Both the position numbers and the translations under genes were made by a program. This document shows positions 6,661 to 12,620 of a stretch of 12,620 nt of DNA, piece after piece. The notes under the pieces are model-generated. The model did not search any database. It was not told the origin of the DNA and saw only the letters and a list, made by a program, of their open reading frames with translations. Origin of the DNA: JBJHBP01 sp050485685 (GTDB lineage Bacteria > Pseudomonadota > Gammaproteobacteria > Steroidobacterales > Rariloculaceae); assembly GCA_050485685.1 (NCBI GenBank), contig JBJHBW010000040.1, positions 1 through 12,620 on the forward strand, in the 5' to 3' direction. The first letter of the stretch is position 1; each line of letters begins with the position of its first letter.

Positions 6661-8085
6661 ATGATCGAAGAAACACGAGACTATGACGCGCCGCAGGTCG
6701 AGGACTTCGACCTGTTCTCCATGGCATTTTCCTCAGCGGCAATCGGCATGGCTCTTGTGGCTGTCGACGGGCGGTTTATAAACGTCAACGAGGCCATGTG
6801 CCGCATCACGGGCTTCTCCCGCAGCGAGTTGCTCACGCGCGATTTCCAGACGATCACGCATCCGGCAGACCTCGATGCCGATGTCGCGCTCGTGCAGGAG
6901 CTTCTTGCTGGTCGGCGCAAGAGTTACCAGATGGAGAAGCGGTATATCCGCAAAGACGGCGGTATCGCCTGGGCGCGGCTTACGGGATCGCTCGCCCGAC
7001 GACCGTCCGGGGAGCCGTGGATCTTCATCGCCCAGGTAGAGGACATCGCCGCCCAGAAGCAGGTCGAGGGCGAGCTGGCATCATTCTTTTCGCTTTGCAG
7101 CGATCTGTTGGCGATTGCGACTCCCGATGGTGTTCTGGCTCGCGTAAATCCCGCATGGCAGGAAACTCTCGGATGGACCTCAGCAGAACTCGACGGAATG
7201 CCGATCACCGCGTTATTGCACCCGGACGATGTGGCACGCACGTTTGACGAGTTCAAGCGGATCGCGAGCCGGGGAAAGAGTGACGTCCACTGGGTCAATC
7301 GCTACCGACACAAGAATGGTTCCTATCGATGGCTCGAGTGGACGACGAGCATGCGGCCGGATGGTAGCTTTCTCGGCGCCGCGCGCGATATCACTGCTCA
7401 GCGACTTGACACAGAGCGAATGAGGCGCCAGAAGCAACGGCTCGAAGAATACAACCGTCAGATCTCGAATGCTTTCCAGCAACTCAGACAGGTCAACAGC
7501 GAGCTGGAGATTTCGCGGGAAAAGCTCGAATACCTTGCGTGGCACGACTCCTTGACTGGTCTCGGAAACCGCAACCGGTTCAATGATCAGTTGGAGAAGA
7601 CGATCGAAATCTCTGCAAGAAAAGGAGACGAATTTGCCCTGTTGTTCATGGATCTGAATGGCTTCAAGGATATTAACGACACCTTCGGCCATGCGGCTGG
7701 AGACGCAGTACTGCGAGAGGTGGCAAACCGCTTGCGGTCGAACCTGAGCGATGCGGGCAATTCGTATCGATTGGGTGGTGATGAGTTTGCGGTGCTGCTC
7801 ACTCCCGGTACGACAGACCAAGACGATAGCGCCATGGCCGCGGCACACAAGATCGCCCGTGCTCTTGAGCGGCCGATACGATTCAAGGGCCACGAACGCG
7901 GCATTCTCTGCAGTATCGGAATCGCGCTATTCCCGCATCATGCCGAGGATGCCGACATGTTGGTCCGAAAGGCAGACGCTGCAATGTATGAGGCAAAGAG
8001 CAGCGGGACTTCGCCGACGATGGCCTCAGACTTTAGTGCCACGACGGTCCTGAGAAATCTCTCGCCGCAGCCGAAGCCAAAGTAA
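6661..8085 (+). CDS. PAS-PAS-GGDEF diguanylate cyclase
   Basis: A 474-residue soluble signalling protein predicted to make cyclic di-GMP from two GTP. Two PAS sensor domains: about 17-130 (AIGMALVAVDGRFINVNEAM, ending IAQVEDIAAQK) and about 141-249 (WQETLGWTSAELDGM, ending ARDITAQR). A charged coiled-coil linker (about 250-290) leads to DSLTGLGNRNRF and the GGDEF domain (about 290-450). The active site LGGDEFAVLL is intact (GGDEF at 372-376), and Asp331 in FMDLNGFKDINDTFGH is the expected metal ligand. The RxxD inhibitory site is missing: SDAG occupies 363-366, so product inhibition may be weak. No membrane helix or EAL domain. ATG 6661 lacks a clear Shine-Dalgarno. The gene is bracketed by the IS91-type direct repeats and may be mobile cargo. 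Confidence 0.92.
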   Translation: MIEETRDYDAPQVEDFDLFSMAFSSAAIGMALVAVDGRFINVNEAMCRITGFSRSELLTRDFQTITHPADLDADVALVQELLAGRRKSYQMEKRYIRKDGGIAWARLTGSLARRPSGEPWIFIAQVEDIAAQKQVEGELASFFSLCSDLLAIATPDGVLARVNPAWQETLGWTSAELDGMPITALLHPDDVARTFDEFKRIASRGKSDVHWVNRYRHKNGSYRWLEWTTSMRPDGSFLGAARDITAQRLDTERMRRQKQRLEEYNRQISNAFQQLRQVNSELEISREKLEYLAWHDSLTGLGNRNRFNDQLEKTIEISARKGDEFALLFMDLNGFKDINDTFGHAAGDAVLREVANRLRSNLSDAGNSYRLGGDEFAVLLTPGTTDQDDSAMAAAHKIARALERPIRFKGHERGILCSIGIALFPHHAEDADMLVRKADAAMYEAKSSGTSPTMASDFSATTVLRNLSPQPKPK

Positions 8086-8091
8086 ATAGCG

Positions 8092-8110
8092 CGGCGGCAT
8101 TGAACCGCCG
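8092..8110 (+). terminator. Small GC hairpin after the GGDEF gene
   Basis: CGGCGG (8092-8097) pairs with CCGCCG (8105-8110) across a 7-nt loop, starting 7 nt after the stop codon. No T-run follows (AAATGATC), so termination would be inefficient. Confidence 0.3.
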
Positions 8111-8135
8111 AAATGATCAGAATCGAAATTTGGCA

Positions 8136-8374
8136 GCCCTGCCAGACCCCCCGAGCCCCGCGGAACTGCAGCGACTGGTGCAGCGGATCGCGGAACGGAT
8201 TGGCCGCTCGCTGGAGCGCTCCGGGGCGGAGCCGGACGCGCCGCGCCGGGAGGTGGCCGAGAGTTCAGGGTGATCTTTGAGCCCGAGGACTTTATCGCGC
8301 GGCTCGCTGCGCTGGTACCGAAGTCGCGAGCGCATCCGAGCCGCGCGCCGCCGCAGGGTGAGCTGTCGATTTGA
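8136..8374 (+). pseudogene. IS91-family transposase remnant, 3' part, frameshifted and deleted
   Basis: Two frames carry pieces of a Y2-type (IS91-like) transposase. The first (8136-8270) reads PSPAELQRLVQRIAERIGRS followed by LERSGAEPD, a helix found in the middle of these proteins. The second (8264-8374) reads FRVIFEPEDFIARLAALVPK, matching the conserved C-terminal motif (VFEPLDFIARLAALVPKPR in typical members). The usual 100 or so residues between these motifs, including the CRY-ITRP block, are missing, and the C-terminal RFHGVFAP-type motif is degraded. The catalytic HUH and tyrosine region is absent, so the element is dead. IS91 elements move by rolling circle and can carry neighbouring DNA; the origin-side end lies 3' of the transposase, where the direct repeat sits. 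Confidence 0.75.
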
Positions 8375-8471
8375 TCCGCTGTCTGCTCTCTCCACCACCA
8401 TGGCGACCGTGCTGCGACCGGCTGGTGTTGGCTTCGGTCAGGCGGTCGCCAGTGCGCAGTGGCATTTCCAG
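8335..8471 (+). repeat. 137-bp direct repeat, copy 2
   Basis: Ungapped partner of 5999-6135 in the same orientation. It starts inside the transposase remnant and runs about 97 nt past its stop. The two copies bracket the receptor remnant and the PAS-GGDEF gene, about 2.2 kb. No target duplication or sharp boundary could be fixed by eye. Confidence 0.8.
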
Positions 8472-8496
8472 CAGAAAGGGGAAGACTCTGACGCCG

Positions 8497-8763
8497 ATGG
8501 CGATCTCAATCGAGCCGCCCGTGCAATTCCAGCCGGCCCCGATCGATCACGGACGGGCTCGCGAACTCACACAGGGCCCATTCGACGCTTTTATCCCAGC
8601 TGGAACTGGCGGCTTAAACTGCCTATCCTCCCTACAGAATAGAAGTGATCCACGATCTGGACGGCTCGGTGGGAGGCAAGATTGTCCCCTGGTCATCCCC
8701 ACGGAACCGGAACTGCCGATTCGTCCGACGGTTATGCAGGAGAGCGTGACGGTCAGCCGATAA
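8497..8763 (+). other. Chimeric 88-codon open frame of unknown origin ending in a G8-protein tail
   Basis: From ATG 8497 a frame reads MAISIEPPVQFQPAPIDHGR, continues through GPFDAFIPAGTGG, crosses the deleted G8 stump out of its ancestral frame, and re-enters the ancestral frame at about 8689 to end IPTEPELPIRPTVMQESVT and a TAA at 8761. A purine-rich AAGGGGAAG lies upstream (8476-8484) but about 12 nt away. I do not recognise the first 40 residues. It looks like a junction of two unrelated fragments rather than a gene. Confidence 0.25.
8625..8763 (+). pseudogene. 3' stump of a third G8/beta-helix gene with internal deletion
   Basis: Bases from about 8625 to 8680 match 10817-10873 of the complete gene (YR-x-x-VI-x-DLDGSVGG); bases 8689-8763 match its last 75 bases (LVIPTEPELPIRPT and on to the stop). 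About 600 bases between these points, including the Gly/Pro-rich linker, are gone and the parts are out of frame. The stop is followed by the same 69-nt spacer as between the other two copies. This shows that the array once had at least one more unit upstream. Confidence 0.85.
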
Positions 8764-8832
8764 GCACCTTTCATGCTAGTCATGTCTGCTCAGTGCGGGG
8801 AATATAGAAACAAGGGTCCGGGAGGCAGCATC
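8764..8832 (+). repeat. Conserved 69-nt array spacer, copy 1 (leader of complete G8 gene)
   Basis: Nearly identical in length and sequence to 11539-11607, with about 4 substitutions, all in the first half. It carries the Shine-Dalgarno GGGAGG (8820-8825) 7 nt before ATG 8833 and an AT-rich TATAGA (8803-8808) that could be a -10 box, though no good -35 is visible. Since it follows each stop and precedes each start, each unit may have its own promoter or be read through. Confidence 0.75.
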
Positions 8833-11538
8833 ATGCGCTTACGTCTTCGTTTTCTTCATATTTCATTGCTCGCCACAGCCTTTGTGACCGTCAGCGCCCA
8901 GGGGCAGAACGCGATCAGCGATGGTAACTGGTCTGACTCGTCGATCTGGTCTGGTGGGAATGCCCCGCGAGTCGGCGACATCGTTACTATCAGCGAAGGC
9001 GTCGACGTCGTCCTCGACATCAGCCCGCCGGACTTGAATGGTGTCATTGTCGAGGGCAAGCTCAGTTTCTCGAACGATGCGGACCTTGAGCTGACCACTG
9101 AGTGGATCATGTTGCACGGTGAGCTGCAGATCGGCACCGAGGCCAGCCCCCACACTCGCAATGCGACGATTACCTTTACGGACAACGTCGAGGGTGAAAA
9201 CGTCATGGGTGGCATGGGAGACCGCGGGATCATGATCTCGGGCGGCACCCTGAGCCTGCACGGTGACCGAAGCAACGCCTGGACCAAGCTGGCCAGGACA
9301 GCCGAAGCCGGTACTCACACGATCGAAGTTCTGAATGCCGCCGAATGGCGAGTGGGCGATGAGATCGTCCTGGCGTCGACGGATTTCAATCCAAGGCAGG
9401 CGGAGAAGCGGACAATTACCGCGATCAGCGACAACACGATCACGCTGGATCAGCCGCTTGATTACATGCATTTCGGCGAGATCACCTATGAAGTGGATCA
9501 GCGAGGCGAGGTCGGTCTGCTGACGCGCAATATCAGGATTCAGGCATCCGAAGATGCGCTTGAGTCATATTTCGGCGGGCACATCATGGCGATGCCGGGC
9601 AGCCGGATGTATGTCGCAGGCGTCGAGCTCCGTCGCATGGGGCAGCACATGGAGCTGGCCCGCTATCCGATTCACTGGCATCTGGTGGGTACCGGCGGGG
9701 AAGGGCAGTACATCCGGAATTCAGCCATCCATGACACCTTCAACCGCTGCGTGACCGTGCACGGCACGAACGACCTGCGGATCGAAAACAACGTGACCTA
9801 CAACACCGTGGGCCACTGCTTCTTCCTGGAAGAGGGCATCGAGACTGGTAACGCATTCGTCAGGAACCTGGCGATCCAGACCAAGTGTCATCCGACGATG
9901 GAATGCGTGCCGACCAACCTGGCCGCTAACGGCGAGATTGATGCCGAAAACCGTGCGGCTCTAAGACAGATCAGTTTTTCCGGCGAACATACCCTGCTGC
10001 CTTCCGACAACACGGTGGCGTCGTTCTGGATCACGAATCCTGACAATCACTTCATCGACAACGTCGCAGCCGGCTCTGATGAGAACGGCTTCTGGTTTTC
10101 CTTGCCGGAGCACCCGAATGGCGAGTTCCTGGGCACAGAAATCAGCCTCAACACCTGGCCGCGCCTGACGCCGCTGGGCACATTCAGGGGCAACGTGGCC
10201 CATTCCAACTTCGACGGGTTCATGTTTGACCGGAACATCAATGAAGACAACACCTTCGACTTGTCCTTCAGCGCGTTCACGCCGTTGGAAAATCCTGCTG
10301 ACCCGTACAGCGAGATGGTGGAAACGCACTTCGAGGATTTGACCGCCTACAAGAACCGCAATGGTGGTATCTGGGGCCGGGGTGAGCTTCACATATTCAG
10401 CAACGCGAAACTCGCTGACAACGCAATAGGAATGACGCATTCAACCGGTACGTTCGGCAGTGAACGGTTTACCTCACGGTTGATTGATTCACTGGTCGTG
10501 GGCGAAACCGACAACATCGGCAACCCGACAACACCGGAGGAAGTCGCCTACGGCCGCAGCCTGCCGAAGCCTGCCATACCGGATTTCCCGATCCGCGGCT
10601 ACGAGTACTACGATAACCGTGATGAGGTAGTGAACACGACGTTCGTGAATTACCAGGACAACGACCGGCGAAAAACAGGAGCGCTCTCCTGGCTGCTGTT
10701 CACCAGCGCGGCGGTCAGCACCGAAAACACCATCGAGGGTGCTGAGTTCGTTAATGCCAAGCCTGTGTATTTTCCGAACTTCGATCCCAGATTCGATAAC
10801 GACAACAGGGGTGGTGTTGCCTACAGAACAGCAGTGATCCAAGATCTGGACGGCTCGGTGGGTGGCATGCCTGGCTCCTACATCCTGATCCACGACGGCG
10901 AAAATGACAGCGTCGCCACTGATGAAGAAGCCTGTGTCATTCAACCCGACTGGAACGCCTCCGTGTGCCCGGGTGATATCGGACGCCTGTCTTTCCAGGC
11001 GGGTGCATTCGCAAGCCTGTCTCCCGCTCCCGGGGCATTAAGAGGAGGATTCAATTTCGGATATGTCCGTCCGGGCGCTCCAGCCGCTGGCGACGGTGGC
11101 GCCCCTGGCGCGGGTCCGCGATCCGATGGTGCCGGCCCTGGTGGTCAGGGTGCAGCGCCTGCGGGAGCGCGAGCCGGTGGCCCTGGCGGCGCCAACCAGC
11201 CTGTCGTTCTTGTTCGCAATGGCAAGGAACATCGCATCACGGGCAACCTGAGTAACGTGCGGGCCGGCACCGAGATGCAGGTGCTTACCGAAAGACCAGA
11301 AGTCTCTCTCAGTGTGAGTGAAATGGACAAAGACTCGTGGCTCATATTTGAACTGCCAGGTTTCTCCAACACAGACTCCGGGACGGAGCTGGGCAGCCTG
11401 GACGCATTGCGCGGGGCGAGAGAGACCTCGTATTTCAGGGGCGAGGACGCCCTCTGGATCAAGCTGGTCGTCCCCACGGAACCGGAACGGCCGATTCGTC
11501 CGACGGTTATCCAGGAGAGCATAACGGTCAGCCGATAA
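8833..11538 (+). CDS. Secreted G8-domain/right-handed beta-helix protein, CEMIP/TMEM2-like
   Basis: A 901-residue exported protein. I start at ATG 8833, not the in-frame ATG 8773, because of the Shine-Dalgarno and because MRLRLRFLHISLLATAFVTV gives a clean signal peptide ending near SAQGQ (25). A G8 domain spans about 31-150 (NWSDSSIWSGG, then many spaced glycines). A beta-helix follows (about 225-700). Blocks strikingly like human CEMIP include YPIHWHLVG (278-286), NRCVTVHGT (304-312), VGHCFFLEEGIETGN (326-340), ASFWITNPDNHFIDN (396-410) and AAGSDENGFWF (412-422). CEMIP and TMEM2 bind or depolymerise hyaluronan; whether this protein does is unknown. Cysteines (306, 329, 352, 358, 701, 712) may form disulfides. 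A Gly/Ala/Pro-rich linker (about 747-789) joins a C-terminal domain of about 110 residues. It is a member of a tandem array. Confidence 0.88.
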   Translation: MRLRLRFLHISLLATAFVTVSAQGQNAISDGNWSDSSIWSGGNAPRVGDIVTISEGVDVVLDISPPDLNGVIVEGKLSFSNDADLELTTEWIMLHGELQIGTEASPHTRNATITFTDNVEGENVMGGMGDRGIMISGGTLSLHGDRSNAWTKLARTAEAGTHTIEVLNAAEWRVGDEIVLASTDFNPRQAEKRTITAISDNTITLDQPLDYMHFGEITYEVDQRGEVGLLTRNIRIQASEDALESYFGGHIMAMPGSRMYVAGVELRRMGQHMELARYPIHWHLVGTGGEGQYIRNSAIHDTFNRCVTVHGTNDLRIENNVTYNTVGHCFFLEEGIETGNAFVRNLAIQTKCHPTMECVPTNLAANGEIDAENRAALRQISFSGEHTLLPSDNTVASFWITNPDNHFIDNVAAGSDENGFWFSLPEHPNGEFLGTEISLNTWPRLTPLGTFRGNVAHSNFDGFMFDRNINEDNTFDLSFSAFTPLENPADPYSEMVETHFEDLTAYKNRNGGIWGRGELHIFSNAKLADNAIGMTHSTGTFGSERFTSRLIDSLVVGETDNIGNPTTPEEVAYGRSLPKPAIPDFPIRGYEYYDNRDEVVNTTFVNYQDNDRRKTGALSWLLFTSAAVSTENTIEGAEFVNAKPVYFPNFDPRFDNDNRGGVAYRTAVIQDLDGSVGGMPGSYILIHDGENDSVATDEEACVIQPDWNASVCPGDIGRLSFQAGAFASLSPAPGALRGGFNFGYVRPGAPAAGDGGAPGAGPRSDGAGPGGQGAAPAGARAGGPGGANQPVVLVRNGKEHRITGNLSNVRAGTEMQVLTERPEVSLSVSEMDKDSWLIFELPGFSNTDSGTELGSLDALRGARETSYFRGEDALWIKLVVPTEPERPIRPTVIQESITVSR

Positions 11539-11607
11539 GCACCTTTCATGTTAGTCTCGTCTGCTCCGTGCGGGGAATATAGAAACAAGGGTCCGGGAGG
11601 CAGCATC
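11539..11607 (+). repeat. Conserved 69-nt array spacer, copy 2
   Basis: Lies between the stop of the complete G8 gene and the next start and matches 8764-8832. The second half, from GTGCGGGGAATATAG through the GGGAGG Shine-Dalgarno to the ATG, is identical between copies. Confidence 0.75.
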
Positions 11608-12620
11608 ATGCGCTTACGTCTTCATTTTCTTCACATTTCATTGCTCGCCACAGCCTTTGTGACCGTCAGTGCCCAGGCGCAGAACGCGATCAGCGATGGC
11701 AACTGGTCTGATGCGTCGATCTGGTCCGGCGGGAGTGTTCCTCAGCAAGGCGGCATCGTCTCCATTGGCGAAGGCCTGGACGTCGTGCTCGACGTCAGTA
11801 CGCCTGCACTGAACGGGCTGTCCATCGACGGCAGGCTCCGCTTCTCGAACAGTGCCGACGTGGAACTGACCACCGAGTGGATCATGTTGCACGGGGAGCT
11901 GCAGATCGGCACCGAGGCCAGCCCCCACACGCGCAATGCGACGATCACCTTTACGGACAACGTCGTGGGCGAAAACATCATGGGTGGCATGGGAGACCGC
12001 GGGATCATGATCTCGGGCGGGACCCTGAACCTGCACGGTGATCGGACCAATACCTGGACCAAGCTGGCCAGGACAGCCGAAGCCGGCACTCGCACGATCG
12101 AGGTTCTGAATGCCGCCGAATGGCGGGCAGGCGATGAGATCGTTCTGGCGTCGACGGATTTCGATCCGCGGCAGGCGGAGAAGCGGACGATCACCGCGAT
12201 CAGCGGCAACACGATCACGCTGGATCAACCGCTTGAATACATGCATTTCGGTGAGATCACCTATGAGGTGGATCAGCGAGGCGAGGTCGGTTTGCTGACG
12301 CGCAATATCACGATTCAGGCATCCGAAGATGCGCTTGAGTCGTATTTCGGCGGGCACATCATGGCGATGCCGGGTAGCCGAATGTACATAGCAGGTGTCG
12401 AGCTGCATCGCATGGGGCAGCACCTGGAGCTGGCCCGCTATCCGATTCACTGGCATCTGGTCGGTGAAGCCGGCGAGGGGCAGTACATCCGGAATTCAGC
12501 CATCCATGACACCTTCAACCGCTGCGTGACCGTGCACGGCACACACAATCTCCAAATCGAGAACAACGTGACCTACAACACCGTGGGTCACTGCTTCTTC
12601 CTCGAAGACGGCATCGAGAC
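11608..12620 (+). CDS. Second CEMIP/TMEM2-like G8/beta-helix protein (3' part off window)
   Basis: Open from ATG 11608 to the window edge (337 codons). It has a near-identical signal peptide (one Arg-to-His and one Gly-to-Ala change), G8 domain and first part of the beta-helix, including YPIHWHLVG, NRCVTVHGT and GHCFFLEDGIE. By my hand count it differs from the upstream copy at about 42 of 337 residues, and about 20 of these fall in residues 36-85, inside the G8 domain. Conservation of the frame, Shine-Dalgarno and key motifs argues that it is functional. It probably has the same export route, with altered ligand or partner binding. Whether more copies follow cannot be seen. Confidence 0.87.
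   Translation, partial: MRLRLHFLHISLLATAFVTVSAQAQNAISDGNWSDASIWSGGSVPQQGGIVSIGEGLDVVLDVSTPALNGLSIDGRLRFSNSADVELTTEWIMLHGELQIGTEASPHTRNATITFTDNVVGENIMGGMGDRGIMISGGTLNLHGDRTNTWTKLARTAEAGTRTIEVLNAAEWRAGDEIVLASTDFDPRQAEKRTITAISGNTITLDQPLEYMHFGEITYEVDQRGEVGLLTRNITIQASEDALESYFGGHIMAMPGSRMYIAGVELHRMGQHLELARYPIHWHLVGEAGEGQYIRNSAIHDTFNRCVTVHGTHNLQIENNVTYNTVGHCFFLEDGIE

Noticed and set aside
7213..7893. 226-codon minus-strand open frame inside the GGDEF gene
   Set aside because: Antisense to a full-length diguanylate cyclase with intact motifs; no independent signals.
5999..8471. Compound transposon or integron reading of the direct repeats
   Set aside because: No inverted terminal repeats, integrase or attC-like site; the transposase remnant fits IS91-type one-ended movement better.
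8773..8832. Upstream ATG giving a 921-residue G8 protein
   Set aside because: It would put 20 polar residues before the signal peptide, while ATG 8833 has a well-placed GGGAGG; the matching frame before the second copy begins with non-homologous codons.

Overview
The window looks like chromosomal DNA of a high-GC Gram-negative bacterium, most plausibly a gammaproteobacterium. The reasons are a YejBE-type peptide ABC transporter, an Mrp-like membrane operon, a TonB-dependent-receptor leader with the usual signal peptide and TonB box, and PAS-GGDEF signalling. Taxonomy is inferred from gene content only. No rRNA, tRNA or CRISPR was seen.

Layout. (1) 1-1886, minus strand: a yejB-like then yejE-like permease pair; yejE runs off the left edge. 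(2) 1887-2233: a gene-free divergent region with a perfect 9-bp-arm inverted repeat. (3) 2234-5818, plus strand: a compact three-gene operon of two NuoL/M/MrpD-like proton-translocating subunits flanking a two-helix membrane protein. The other Mrp subunits are not in the window. (4) 5819-8763: a scarred accessory stretch. It holds a 137-bp direct repeat (5999-6135 and 8335-8471), overlapping LacI-type operator-like sites, a TonB-dependent-receptor gene cut off after its leader, an intact PAS-PAS-GGDEF gene, the frameshifted 3' remnant of an IS91-family transposase, and the deleted 3' stump of a G8 gene. (5) 8764-12620: a tandem array of large secreted G8-domain/right-handed beta-helix proteins resembling animal CEMIP/TMEM2. 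One copy is complete (901 aa), one runs off the right edge, and the decayed stump lies before them.

How it may work. YejBE would import peptides with partners outside the window. The D-small-D operon would form part of a cation/proton-translocating complex. The GGDEF protein would make cyclic di-GMP in response to PAS signals. The G8 proteins are exported and, by analogy with CEMIP/TMEM2, may bind or cut a glycan, although their substrate is unknown. A sugar-type operator next to a TonB receptor leader suggests that glycan-uptake DNA once lay here and was broken by IS91-associated rearrangement.

The strongest signal worth following is the bacterial CEMIP-like tandem array. It has at least three units with near-identical 69-nt spacers and a patch of concentrated divergence in the N-terminal G8 domain.
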